Assembly (NCBI GenBank): GCA_016792935.1
Contig: JAEUJS010000624.1
Location: 1 to 51,364 of the forward strand
Length of the DNA stretch: 51,364 nucleotides
From: Archangium sp.
GTDB lineage: Bacteria > Myxococcota > Myxococcia > Myxococcales > Myxococcaceae
Direction: 5' to 3'
How positions within the stretch are numbered: position 1 is the stretch's first letter; every line of letters starts with the position of its first letter. Position numbers and translations under genes: made by a program. The notes under the pieces are model-generated. The model had not been told where the DNA came from. It saw only the letters and a list, made by a program, of their open reading frames with translations, and ran no database searches. Positions 16,301-24,587 of the stretch are shown here, in pieces.

Positions 16301-18318
16301 AGAAGCGACTGACGCACATCGCGGTCGGGCTCGTGCTCGGGCTGGTGCTGGCCGAAGCGCTCTTCTGGCTGCGCGACGGGGGCGCCTTTGCGCACGTGAA
16401 CTTCTATGTGCCCGACGCGCAGCTCGCGGTGCGGTTGGAGCCCAACGTCACGCAGCGTCTGCAGCTCGGGAAGAATCCACTCACCACCGCGCACACCAAC
16501 TCGCTTGGCTTCCGCGGCGGGGAATGGCCGGCGACGACCGGTGAAGACGTCATCGTGGTTGGCGACTCGCAAGTCTTCGGGCTTGGAGTGGAAGACGGCG
16601 AGACGTTCTCCGCGCTGCTCGGCGACGAGCTGAAGCGGCCGGTGTTGAACGCGGGCGTGCCGACGTATGGCCCGCAGGAATATCTGGCGACGGCCGCCGA
16701 GGTGCTGAAGACGCGCCAGGCGAAGCAGGTGCTGGTGGTCATCAACGTCAGCAACGACTTCTTCGAACTCGAGCGCCCGAACATCACGCGTCACGCGGTG
16801 TGGGACGGGTGGGCCGTGCGCAAGGAAACCGCCCCCACGGAAGAGCCGACGCAGTTTCCGTTGCGGCATTGGCTGATGAGTCGCTCGCACGCGGTGTACG
16901 CGGCGCGGCGGTTGCTCGCGTCGAGCGGACCAGTGGATGCCGTCGAGTCGGAAGGCGCGTGGAAGGACCTCGTCGAGCTGCGCCCGGGCGTGGGCGGTGC
17001 GGTGGATTCGCGGTCGCTCGACAAGGCCAGTGAAGTGCTGCGCGAGCCGCTGCCCATCAACGCGCAGTCCGCGTTCGCTCCTCGGGAACGGCCGGTGTGG
17101 GGCCAGGGGCCGTTGCGCGGGGTCGATCTCGAGCGCGTCGTCGCGGGCCACCCCGGCGACATCGTCTACAGCGGGCAGTTCGAGATGGCGCGGGGCGTGA
17201 AGCTCACCGCTGAGCTCATCAAGCTCGCCGCCGAACAACTCCCCGAAGCGCGTCGCGAGGTCGAAGAGCTGAAGAAGGCCGCCGAGCGGAATCGCCTCGC
17301 TGAAGACGCGCAGTTCAAGCAGCAGCTCGAGCGCGCCACTGCCGAGAAGCAAGCAGCGCGCGCTGACGTGCAGCGGTTGCGGTGGTCGTTCGCTGCGACC
17401 TCCGCGCTCCCGGCGCCGATGCAGAAGTTGAAGGGGCTGCTGCTCGACTTTCAGAAGCGGCACGGCGTCGAGGTGACGTTGGTGGTGTTGCCGCTCGACG
17501 TGCAGGTCAGCTCCGCGGAGTGGACCAAGTACGACGCACCCGAACTCGACATGAAGGGCACGCTGCGGCTCAACCGGCTGCTCGTCGAGTCAGCGCGTGA
17601 CGATGGCCTGCGCGCCGTCGATTTGCTCGAAGCGCTGCAGGCGGCCGAACCCGGAGCGTTCCTCGACGGTGATTTGCACATGACCGCGAAGGGACATCGC
17701 GCGGTGGCGACGGCGCTCGCACGTGCGCTTCGTGGTGAAGACCGGCTCTCGCTCCCGTCTCCGCGGGAGTGGGACGCTGCGCCGCTGCTCGCGATGACCA
17801 ATGCGCCCGGAGGCTGTGAAGCGCGGGTCGCTCGCGGGTGGATGCGCGTGTTCTGCCGCGGAGCGATGGGTGCGACGCCGCTCTCGGTCGCGCTGGTGGA
17901 AGGCGATGCGCGCGACGTCTCGCTGAGCGGACCACATCAGAAGGCGGCCGCGGCGCTGATGCCGCTCGAGCCTGCGCAGCGATACGCGTTGCACTTCGAC
18001 TTCGCTCCGAGCCCGAATTATCCGAACGTGTGGGCGATGGAGGTGCGCGTCGAAGGTCCGCCGACGGCTCCGCTGAAGTGGACCACTGCCGAGCCGATCG
18101 ACACCGACTTGAACCGGTACGACGAGCTCGACCGCTACGCGACGTGCGGGCGCGCGTTGTTGGCGGACCCAGTCGAAGGCGTGTGGGGCGACACCACGCT
18201 CTCGTGTCTGCAGAGCTACCCCGAGGAGTGTGTCGAGTTGCTCGCGTGCGCGCAGGGGCACCCCGACGTGCGGCCGAAGTGCGCGAACGGCGCAGGCCGC
18301 TCCGGAAAATGTCTCTGA
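16297..18318 (+). CDS. membrane-anchored SGNH/GDSL-like hydrolase (copy 1)
   Basis: A 673-aa protein starting at GTG 16297, which overlaps the DUF4139 stop by 3 bp and opens a signal anchor (LTHIAVGLVLGLVLAEALFW); a longer reading would remove this anchor. SGNH features: GDSQ at 89-92 (Ser91), and DLH (Asp459/His461) in DGDLHMTAKGH. Between them is a long helical, charged insert (about 290-390). A beta-rich C-terminal domain ends in a Cys-rich tail (CLQSYPEECVELLACAQGHP). It would act outside the membrane, perhaps as an esterase or O-acyltransferase on a glycan; the substrate is unknown. A paralogue sits at 24588-26558. Confidence 0.85.
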   Translation: MKKRLTHIAVGLVLGLVLAEALFWLRDGGAFAHVNFYVPDAQLAVRLEPNVTQRLQLGKNPLTTAHTNSLGFRGGEWPATTGEDVIVVGDSQVFGLGVEDGETFSALLGDELKRPVLNAGVPTYGPQEYLATAAEVLKTRQAKQVLVVINVSNDFFELERPNITRHAVWDGWAVRKETAPTEEPTQFPLRHWLMSRSHAVYAARRLLASSGPVDAVESEGAWKDLVELRPGVGGAVDSRSLDKASEVLREPLPINAQSAFAPRERPVWGQGPLRGVDLERVVAGHPGDIVYSGQFEMARGVKLTAELIKLAAEQLPEARREVEELKKAAERNRLAEDAQFKQQLERATAEKQAARADVQRLRWSFAATSALPAPMQKLKGLLLDFQKRHGVEVTLVVLPLDVQVSSAEWTKYDAPELDMKGTLRLNRLLVESARDDGLRAVDLLEALQAAEPGAFLDGDLHMTAKGHRAVATALARALRGEDRLSLPSPREWDAAPLLAMTNAPGGCEARVARGWMRVFCRGAMGATPLSVALVEGDARDVSLSGPHQKAAAALMPLEPAQRYALHFDFAPSPNYPNVWAMEVRVEGPPTAPLKWTTAEPIDTDLNRYDELDRYATCGRALLADPVEGVWGDTTLSCLQSYPEECVELLACAQGHPDVRPKCANGAGRSGKCL

Positions 18319-18361
18319 GCTGTCGGAAGAATCGGAAGAGTCGGGGGTGAGGGAGCAAATC

Positions 18362-20368
18362 CTAAAGAACGCACCCGGGCACGAGCACTCCCGCGTTCTC
18401 GACGAGATTGCGCACCTGCGCCAACTCACGCTTCCAGAAGCACAAGGTGTTCGCGTCGCGCAGATACCCGTAGTCGTAGAACGTCGGATTCGCCCCATCG
18501 CTCACCAGCAACGCCGAGCTCGGGTGATGAAAGTCACGCCGCCGCAACCCGGCGAACCGTTCCGCGCGAGTGAGCGAGTCCTTCGCCTGCTGCAGAAGCG
18601 CCGCGTGCGGTTGTCCCGTGTTGAACGCGCGCGCAGCGGCGGTCAGCGAAGCGATGAAGCGGGTGCGAGCGGCGGTGATTTCCACGCCATCGACGAGCTC
18701 ATCGACGAACGGGTCGCTCCCTCGCAGTGAGCCCACTTCGCTGGCGAGCGCTTCGACTTCCAGCGCGTGCGCGTCGAGCTTCAGCTGCGTCGCGGAGAAG
18801 TTGGCGTCGAGCGCGGCGAACGCGGGCCGGTCGGGCGCGGCGATGTGACCGAGCGTGGCGGCGGCGTCGATGACCTGGTCTCTGCCCGCCAACCACGGAG
18901 CGAGCTCCTCGACGATGAGCGCACGGTGCTGCACGTCGCCGAGGCGTCGCGCGATGTCTGCGCCCGTCGCTCCGAGTGAATCGGCGAGGCCGTCGCTCCA
19001 GGTCGAAGGCAGCGCGTACGACATGCGCAGCGTGAGCGCGTCGTTCTGCCAGTAGCCCCATTCCCACCCGCTGCTGAAGATGAGGTGTTCCTGGAGTCCC
19101 GCTCCGCCGAGGTCACGAATGCCGGCGAGGTCGGTGTGTCGCGAGCGGAGGTAGACGGGCAGGTAGGTCGGCACCGCGTTGTCGAACGCGATCCAATACG
19201 CGGACTCGGGGTAGTAGCTCGCGGGCTTTCCGGCCTCGAGTCGCTCGCGCAGAAATTCGCGGTGCTCCGAGAAGTCGCGGTGCTCGTACGCGCCTCCAGC
19301 GGAGTCGTACAGGTTGTAGAACATCACCGTGTGCACGCGCGGGACGATGCGCGCGTTCACGTAGCGCACGAGGAAGTAATAGAGCTGCGTGCGGCCTTCC
19401 CACGTGACGCGCAGCTCGGGCGTGTCGCCGACGTGCACTACCGCGGACAGGCTCATGTCGGGCCGCAGCGCGGCGACCAGTCGCTCGGTCGCGTCGACCT
19501 TGTCGATGAAGGCCTGCGGGTTGGCGCCGAAGAACTCTCCGAACGAGATGTTCAAGTTGTCGAACGCGACGCCATCCAAATCAGCAGACGAGTCTGCTGG
19601 GCCAATGACGGTACGCAGGCGCTCCGTGAGCGCAGCCTCATCGTCGGGACGCGCGGCGTCGATGAGCGTGTACGACTGCTGAAGACTCGCGTTGTCGAAG
19701 AGCTGCACGGTGAGGCCGGCTTCGAGTCCGCGCTCGTGCGCGTAGGTGAGGATGCGGTTGGTGTGCGCGCGCCAGGCTTCCGCGGTCGTCGCGTTCTTGC
19801 GGATGTCGTCGAGGCCCGCCCACTGGATGTAGTCGCCGCGATTGCGGATGAGCCAGTCGATGGTTCGCTTCGCGTTCGCGAGGTGTTCGTCGGACGGCAC
19901 CCAGAAATCGAAGAGCGGCTCGATGGGGTGAAGCGTGTGCAGATGCAGTCCGCGCCGTGGAATGTCGGGAGCGAAGTTCGCGCTCGTCAGCGACTGCTTC
20001 TCAGGAAAGTGCTCCGGCTCGCGCGTGTGGAAGGGATGAAAGAAACCGTAACCGAGTGACTCGAGCCAGTGCGCGAGACCGTACTGAAGGCCGAGCTCTC
20101 CGCCCGCGGTCAGCGTGACGCGGCGGCCATCGACGACGAGCGAGTAGCACTCGGAGCAGAGCGTCGCGTCGCGTTCGATTTGCAGCGCGTGTCCGAGGTC
20201 AGCGCCGAAAGTTCCGGTGGTGCGGTGTTCGAAGCGGGAAGCCGAAGCCAGTCCGTTGAGCGCAAGCTGAATCGAGTTCGCCTCGCTCGACGGTGCGTAG
20301 ATGCGCGCGGAGTCGGGATCAGGCGGAGCACAGCCGACGAGGACGAGAGCGACGAGAGCGAAACGCAT
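18362..20368 (-). CDS. large lipoprotein, glycosidase-like, unknown substrate
   Basis: A 668-aa predicted lipoprotein (ALVALVLVGC, start ATG 20368). The N-terminal part (LTAGGELGLQYGLAHWLESL, then GYGFFHPFH) resembles the N-terminal domain that precedes the barrel in GH67/GH20 and DUF4838-type glycosidases, and the middle (IDWLIRNRGDYIQWAGLDDI, DGVAFDNLNISFGEFFG, MFYNLYDSAGG) reads like a TIM barrel. The last 200 residues are helical. No catalytic pair can be named with confidence. Residues about 256-264 (PADSSADLD) are encoded by a 26-bp palindromic repeat also found in the VIT/VWA gene. Nearest upstream gene is over 430 bp away, so it likely has its own promoter. Confidence 0.7.
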   Translation of the reverse strand: MRFALVALVLVGCAPPDPDSARIYAPSSEANSIQLALNGLASASRFEHRTTGTFGADLGHALQIERDATLCSECYSLVVDGRRVTLTAGGELGLQYGLAHWLESLGYGFFHPFHTREPEHFPEKQSLTSANFAPDIPRRGLHLHTLHPIEPLFDFWVPSDEHLANAKRTIDWLIRNRGDYIQWAGLDDIRKNATTAEAWRAHTNRILTYAHERGLEAGLTVQLFDNASLQQSYTLIDAARPDDEAALTERLRTVIGPADSSADLDGVAFDNLNISFGEFFGANPQAFIDKVDATERLVAALRPDMSLSAVVHVGDTPELRVTWEGRTQLYYFLVRYVNARIVPRVHTVMFYNLYDSAGGAYEHRDFSEHREFLRERLEAGKPASYYPESAYWIAFDNAVPTYLPVYLRSRHTDLAGIRDLGGAGLQEHLIFSSGWEWGYWQNDALTLRMSYALPSTWSDGLADSLGATGADIARRLGDVQHRALIVEELAPWLAGRDQVIDAAATLGHIAAPDRPAFAALDANFSATQLKLDAHALEVEALASEVGSLRGSDPFVDELVDGVEITAARTRFIASLTAAARAFNTGQPHAALLQQAKDSLTRAERFAGLRRRDFHHPSSALLVSDGANPTFYDYGYLRDANTLCFWKRELAQVRNLVENAGVLVPGCVL
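19576..19601. repeat. 26-bp palindromic element inside CDS (copy 1)
   Basis: The core is CAGCAGAC-GA-GTCTGCTG, a perfect 8-bp inverted repeat, flanked by CCAAAT on one side and GG on the other. The same 26 bp, with one mismatch in the loop, occurs in opposite orientation at 49053-49078. Here it is translated as part of a loop in the glycosidase-like lipoprotein. It behaves like a dispersed palindromic element that can sit in coding sequence. Confidence 0.65.
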
Positions 20369-20804
20369 GAGCGCAAACTCGCACGCGAACGACGGCACGC
20401 TCACCTCGTGGCGCTCAATCGAGTTGGCCGGCGCCCAAGCTGTCATCAAAGAGGACCTCACTTCGTGACCCCTCGTCCCCCACCTCTTCTTCATCAAAGA
20501 GAACAACTTCTCTGAGGTCGAAGTGGTGGCGTGTTTTCGCCGAGTGCCGAACAGTGTTCGTGCTCCTCGAGCATCGAGCCAGTCGCGCGGTGAGCGCAGT
20601 CTTCGGAATCGTGCAGCAAAAGCGAGGGGGTCGGCCCCGAAACGTGACCTCCAGCAACCACATGGAGCCCGACCCCTCGGGCTTTCGCGAGCCAGAGTCG
20701 AAGCGGGCGCGAAAATGCGAACCAGATGCGCGAAGCGAGGGGCTGCGTGGCGCTGAGCACGGCGATTGCGTGAACCCGCAACACCCTCGCCCCCAATGCT
20801 GTTC
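20369..20804. other. 436-bp gene-poor stretch
   Basis: This is the only gap over 300 bp. Open frames across it are short, lack ribosome sites and have no recognisable protein character, so I call no gene. It holds a partial direct repeat (TCATCAAAGAG at about 20443 and 20492), and an imperfect hairpin at 20618-20686. The part next to 20368 must contain the promoter of the lipoprotein gene, but no clear box is visible. Confidence 0.5.
20618..20686. repeat. imperfect long hairpin, GAGGGGGTCGGC / GCCCGACCCCTC
   Basis: Left arm AAAAGCGAGGGGGTCGGCC (20618-20636) pairs with GCCCGACCCCTCGGGCTTT (20667-20685) with a bulge and a small internal loop, closing a 30-nt loop. The pairing is strong enough to fold in RNA of either strand. 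It could be an intergenic repeat, a terminator-like structure or part of a small RNA. Confidence 0.35.
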
Positions 20805-22043
20805 TCAGTTTCCGCCGTCGAGCGTCGCCATCAGCGCGTTCATCGACTTCTCGAGCGAGCGGTCACCGACACTGTCGAACAGTCGCTTCGGATCCATCGG
20901 CTTCGACTTCATCGCGAGGTCCGCGAGCTCGGAGTCGCACTGTTCCTGGCCGCGCAGCCACTGCAGCTGATCAGCCGCACCCGGAGCGATGCCCCGCAGC
21001 GACGCCGCCGCGCCCATGCCTTCCATCAGGGCCGAGCACCGATTCGGAATGCACTTCATGGCCTTCTCGCGCGTGGCTCCATCGACACCGGGCAGCAGAA
21101 AATCCATCGCCGCGAACGCTGCATGCCGACGGCGCATCGCGTCGTTCTGCGTCATCGCGGGAGGCGTCGCGATGCCGTGCTCCTCATAGAACGCGCGCTC
21201 GATGCCGAAGAGCGCGATGCGAATCATGTCGCCGACGAGAATGCCGTTGGTGCCGATGAGCTCGGCGAGGTGGCGAACCTCGAGGCTGGCATTCGCGAGG
21301 TCGTTCTCGTGCAGGCCCTTGAGCAAGCGCAACTTCGCCCAGTGCTGGAGCGTCACGTAGTTCGGAATCGGCGCTTCGAAGAAGTTCGTCATCTCGGCGA
21401 CGTCGCGCAGCGGACTCGCGGTGGCGAGGGACCAGGTCTCGAACTGCAGCAGCGCCTTCATCCACGAGAAGTCGAGACCGGCGTACAGCTCGGGTCCCAT
21501 CTTTCGCCACGCGCCGGGCGGGTTGTTCATGCGCTCGGTGAGGGCGGGCGTGAGGTGCAGCAGGCCGAAGCGGCCGTCTTCCCAGTCGCTGCGGCCGGCC
21601 ATGAACAGCGCGGCGTCTCGCTCGCGAGAGGGCGGCTTCGCGTCGCGCGGGTCGACGAGCCCCTTCGTCGCCTTGCAGTAGTCGTCGACGCGCTTCGCAG
21701 CGACTTCCGCGTTGTCGCGCAGCCACGCGAGGATTTGACCGCGCGCAAGGTCGTCGAGCATTCCGGCGTCGAATGAGAACTCGGCGACCGCGCCATCGAG
21801 TGTGCCGCCATCGGCTATCCCACTTCGCGAGCGTCGGAGCTCGAGTTGGCGTGCGAGCTCTTCGTCGGTCTCGCGCGTGGCGGTGTTGTCGTCTGCAGGG
21901 CGCGCGGTCGCCGATGGAGAGGAAGGCGATGCAGTCGTTGGTGCATCAGCGCCCGGCGTCATCTCGTCGTCGGAGAGAAGCAGCCACACGCCACCGGCGA
22001 TGAGCACCACAGCGAGCACCGCCAGTGACGCTCCGCGTTTCAT
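20805..22043 (-). CDS. membrane-anchored protein, unknown function
   Basis: A 412-aa protein. ATG 22043 opens a single N-terminal membrane anchor (GASLAVLAVVLIAGGVWLLL); a longer start at 22085 is possible but would bury the signal. A Thr/Ser/Pro/Ala spacer follows (about 28-55), then an alpha-helical domain (DDLARGQILAWLRDNAEVA, FSWMKALLQFETWSL, NDAMRRRHAAFAAMDFLLPG) ending in a Cys-containing tail (KCIPNRCSALM, QEQCDSEL). I do not recognise the fold. Most of the chain should be periplasmic. It lies 86 bp after the START-domain gene on the same strand. Confidence 0.78.
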   Translation of the reverse strand: MKRGASLAVLAVVLIAGGVWLLLSDDEMTPGADAPTTASPSSPSATARPADDNTATRETDEELARQLELRRSRSGIADGGTLDGAVAEFSFDAGMLDDLARGQILAWLRDNAEVAAKRVDDYCKATKGLVDPRDAKPPSRERDAALFMAGRSDWEDGRFGLLHLTPALTERMNNPPGAWRKMGPELYAGLDFSWMKALLQFETWSLATASPLRDVAEMTNFFEAPIPNYVTLQHWAKLRLLKGLHENDLANASLEVRHLAELIGTNGILVGDMIRIALFGIERAFYEEHGIATPPAMTQNDAMRRRHAAFAAMDFLLPGVDGATREKAMKCIPNRCSALMEGMGAAASLRGIAPGAADQLQWLRGQEQCDSELADLAMKSKPMDPKRLFDSVGDRSLEKSMNALMATLDGGN

Positions 22044-22102
22044 GCAACGGGCATCGTGCCACCGTCCGACGAAGAACGCGCACACGAGTGACGATGAGCG
22101 AT

Positions 22103-22125
22103 CCCCTCCCCCCGAGGGAGAGGGG
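22103..22125 (-). terminator. hairpin just downstream of START gene
   Basis: CCCCTCCC (22103-22110) and GGGAGAGGGG (22116-22125) can pair with one bulged base. The hairpin begins 4 bp after the START gene stop on the minus strand. There is no clear U-run, so it may be a processing or stabilising hairpin rather than an intrinsic terminator. Confidence 0.35.
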
Positions 22126-22129
22126 GCAC

Positions 22130-22702
22130 TCAGCGCGTCGCGCGGGCGAGGGTTCTGCGCACGACGTCGATCTCGGTGCGCCTCCGCGGGCCTTCAGCGA
22201 TGAACGCGCTCACGTCACCACCTGGCTCGGAGTGCGCGGTGTACGTCACCTCGGTCTGCCCATTCGCTGCCCGCACGAAACGCCACGTCCCCGCGAGGCG
22301 CGACAGCCGCACGCGCCCACGCACCGGAGGCGGCGCCACCTCATTCGCGAGCTCGAACCGCACGACGCACGCGGCTCCATCGCGAACGCGACGCACGCGC
22401 AGCGCGTAGTCACGCTCGGAGATGACGGGCGGCGCGACGCGGTCGTACGTCACGCGTTCATCGCTCGCGGTGGACAACACACGGCGCTCACGCAGATACG
22501 GGTCGCCCGGCGGAATCGAGCCATCACCGAACGCCGCCGCGCACAGCGCCTCGACCGACTTGGGCGACGTCGTACTCAGCCGCAGCTCAGTGAAGCTCGA
22601 GTCCTTCACCTCGCGCGACTCGACCCGAATTCCGGCGATCTCCTCGACGAAATCGAACGGCGCACCAGCGCACAGCACCAACGAGCTGAACAACGCGAGC
22701 AT
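22130..22702 (-). CDS. secreted START/SRPBCC-domain protein
   Basis: A 190-aa protein with a short signal peptide (MLALFSSLVLCAGAP). The mature part fits a START-type lipid-binding helix-grip fold: WEEIAG-like start FDFVEEIAGIRVESREVKDS, a central PVISERDYALRVRRVRDG, and the late GTWRFVRAANGQTEVTYTAH followed by a long C-terminal helix. Members bind lipids or hydrophobic ligands; the ligand here is unknown. It begins 18 bp after the stop of the di-iron protein on the same strand, so the two are probably one transcript. Confidence 0.75.
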   Translation of the reverse strand: MLALFSSLVLCAGAPFDFVEEIAGIRVESREVKDSSFTELRLSTTSPKSVEALCAAAFGDGSIPPGDPYLRERRVLSTASDERVTYDRVAPPVISERDYALRVRRVRDGAACVVRFELANEVAPPPVRGRVRLSRLAGTWRFVRAANGQTEVTYTAHSEPGGDVSAFIAEGPRRRTEIDVVRRTLARATR

Positions 22703-22720
22703 GACCTTCTCCTCCCGGCA

Positions 22721-23584
22721 TCACGCGAAGAACGCGCGTCGCCGCACCTCGTCGGGCAAGTCGCCGAGGTCGAACGTGTCCAGCCGGCCCAGCACGTCCA
22801 TTCCGAACCCGAGCGACACCAGCTCCGGACTGCCGAGCTGATGCGACCAGGAAATCTGTTTCGCGACGGTGCGCGCGACGGCACGACCGGCCGCTCCGAC
22901 GAGCACGCGGTTGAACGCGATGTGGCCCACCTCATCGATGAGCACTTCGACCAGCCGCCGCTCCATCGACTCGCGCACGCTCGGCGCATCGGGGAACAAG
23001 TCGCGCAGCCGCGTCAGCAGCCAGTTGAACGCGAACACGCCGGCGACTTCCGCGCCGAGGAGCACGGGGTGAAAGAGCGCACGCGGCGCATGCACCAGCG
23101 CACCGATGATGACGCGCAGCGGGAGGCCCGGCTTCCACGCGCCCGTGACCTCGAGTCGTTTGCCGTCAGGACCGTGAAAATGCCCCGCAGCTCCGACGAG
23201 CAACCGCGTGTGGAAGTGCTCTTCGCGCGTGACGAGGCGCTCGACGTCGCTGATGACTCCGGGCGCTTCCTGCTGTTGCTCGCGCGCCTTGGAGACGCAC
23301 TCCACGCCCCACGCCTCGCCAGCGTTGATCTTCACGAACGCCAGCAGCGCGAGTTCTTCTTTGCTCAACGCCCGCTCGCGCAGCGACGCGTAGTTGCGAT
23401 TGAAGCGCTCGGCATCCAACTGCAACACCGACGGCGCCCGCGTCGCGTCGAACTCGCCAGCCATGCGCGCTTCGCGAGCGACGAAGCCCGCTCCATTCCG
23501 CGCGATCAAGAAGTCCCTGTACTCGCCGAGCACTGCTTCGCTTCGCGCGAGCTCGACCGACGAAGAATAGAAACCAGCGTTCAT
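22721..23584 (-). CDS. ferritin-like di-iron protein
   Basis: A 287-aa helical protein (ATG 23584; ATG 23593 is equally possible). Candidate di-iron ligands occur in the family order: Glu90 (NAGEAWG), Glu122-x-x-His125 (REEHFH), Glu179 (GAEVAG) and Glu218-x-x-His221 (DEVGHIAFN), i.e. E, ExxH, E, ExxH. This is the ferritin-like/di-iron oxygenase pattern. The substrate is unknown; pairing with a START-domain protein suggests a lipid-like compound, which is inference. Divergent from a LysR regulator with an 86-bp gap that likely holds both promoters. Confidence 0.75.
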   Translation of the reverse strand: MNAGFYSSSVELARSEAVLGEYRDFLIARNGAGFVAREARMAGEFDATRAPSVLQLDAERFNRNYASLRERALSKEELALLAFVKINAGEAWGVECVSKAREQQQEAPGVISDVERLVTREEHFHTRLLVGAAGHFHGPDGKRLEVTGAWKPGLPLRVIIGALVHAPRALFHPVLLGAEVAGVFAFNWLLTRLRDLFPDAPSVRESMERRLVEVLIDEVGHIAFNRVLVGAAGRAVARTVAKQISWSHQLGSPELVSLGFGMDVLGRLDTFDLGDLPDEVRRRAFFA

Positions 23585-23670
23585 GGCGCGCATGAGGCCG
23601 TGAAATGCCCTGTCTCGTGAATGCCTCAAACGCGCCAAGTGGTGGTGCGTTGGTGCTACACCCCTCGCGC

Positions 23671-24570
23671 ATGGACGAGCTGCTCCCGCTGCTTCCAACC
23701 CTGGTGAACCTGGCGAAGACGAGCTCGGTGAGTCAGACCGCCCGCGAGCTCGGAGTTCCCCGCAGCACGGTGAGCCGTCGCCTCGCGCGCATGGAAGAAG
23801 TGCTGGGACTCAAGGTGGCCGAGCGGACGACGCATCGGTTCGTGCTGACCACCGCCGGGAAGCGGCTCGTCGAGGGCGCCATCGCCTCGCTCGCGCAGCT
23901 GGAGACGGTGCGTGAAGAGGTGCTCGCGACGGGAAGCGAAGTGCGCGGCGTGCTGCGCGTCGCGATGCCCGCCGGAGTGAGCGGGGCCTTCATCGGCTGG
24001 TTCTTCGCGTTCCTGCACGCGCGGCATCCGGCGATTGATCTCGAGCTCACCGTCACCGACCGACGCTCGCTGCGCCTCGAAGACGGGTTCGACATCGTGC
24101 TGGTGATGGGAACTCCGGAGCCGAGCGGTTGGTTGCGTCGTCGGCTCACCGAGGCCGAGCTCATCGCCGTCGCGTCGCCGTACTATTTGAAGAGCCGCGG
24201 TACGCCGTCGACCATCGACGAGCTCGAAGGCCACGCGTTGCTCACCACCAGCGCGCCGGGGGCGGACCCCACCTGGCCGCGACTGAAGGGCGGCTCGTTC
24301 CCGATTTCGGCGCGGCTGGTGACGAACGACCTGTCAGCGTTGCGTGAGGCCGCGCTCGCCGGAGTCGGCATCGCGTTGCTTCCGTTTCACGTCGTGTTCG
24401 CGGAAGTCGCAGATGAGAAACTCGTGCGCGTGCTGCCGAATCACGTCGGGCAGCCCATCGACATCTTCGTGCTCTACCTCCCGGAGCGGAGAGCGAGCCC
24501 GGTGTTGAAGGCCGTGCTCTCTGCGGTCTCTGAGTTCGCCGACGAGCAGATGAAGGCTCGACGGGCCTGA
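23671..24570 (+). CDS. LysR-family transcriptional regulator
   Basis: A 299-aa regulator. The N-terminal winged helix-turn-helix is classical (LAKTSSVSQTARELGVPRST then VSRRLARMEEVLG), joined to a periplasmic-binding-like effector domain (VLRVAMPAGVSGAFIGWFFA, DIVLVMGTPEPSGWLRRRL, LREAALAGVGIALLPFHV). I take the ATG at 23671, which starts the DNA-binding domain directly; a longer frame reaches into the divergent promoter region. By position it probably regulates the di-iron and START genes and itself. It resembles the LysR group that includes one-domain toxin/drug-response regulators; effector unknown. Confidence 0.92.
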   Translation: MDELLPLLPTLVNLAKTSSVSQTARELGVPRSTVSRRLARMEEVLGLKVAERTTHRFVLTTAGKRLVEGAIASLAQLETVREEVLATGSEVRGVLRVAMPAGVSGAFIGWFFAFLHARHPAIDLELTVTDRRSLRLEDGFDIVLVMGTPEPSGWLRRRLTEAELIAVASPYYLKSRGTPSTIDELEGHALLTTSAPGADPTWPRLKGGSFPISARLVTNDLSALREAALAGVGIALLPFHVVFAEVADEKLVRVLPNHVGQPIDIFVLYLPERRASPVLKAVLSAVSEFADEQMKARRA

Positions 24571-24587
24571 ACGAAGACGCACATCCT

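Noticed and set aside
16240..17463. 407-aa open frame opposite the first SGNH gene
   Set aside because: Antisense to a gene with conserved SGNH motifs and a paralogue in the window.
19085..20059. 324-aa open frame opposite the glycosidase-like lipoprotein
   Set aside because: Val/Arg/Glu-rich mirror translation with no domain.
20494..20796. 100-aa and other short frames in the 436-bp gap
   Set aside because: No ribosome site, no domain, and the frames run through the intergenic hairpin.
23635..23653. CCAA-N11-TTGG as a LysR box
   Set aside because: Spacing fits but the bases are the wrong way round for a T-N11-A box; too weak to call.
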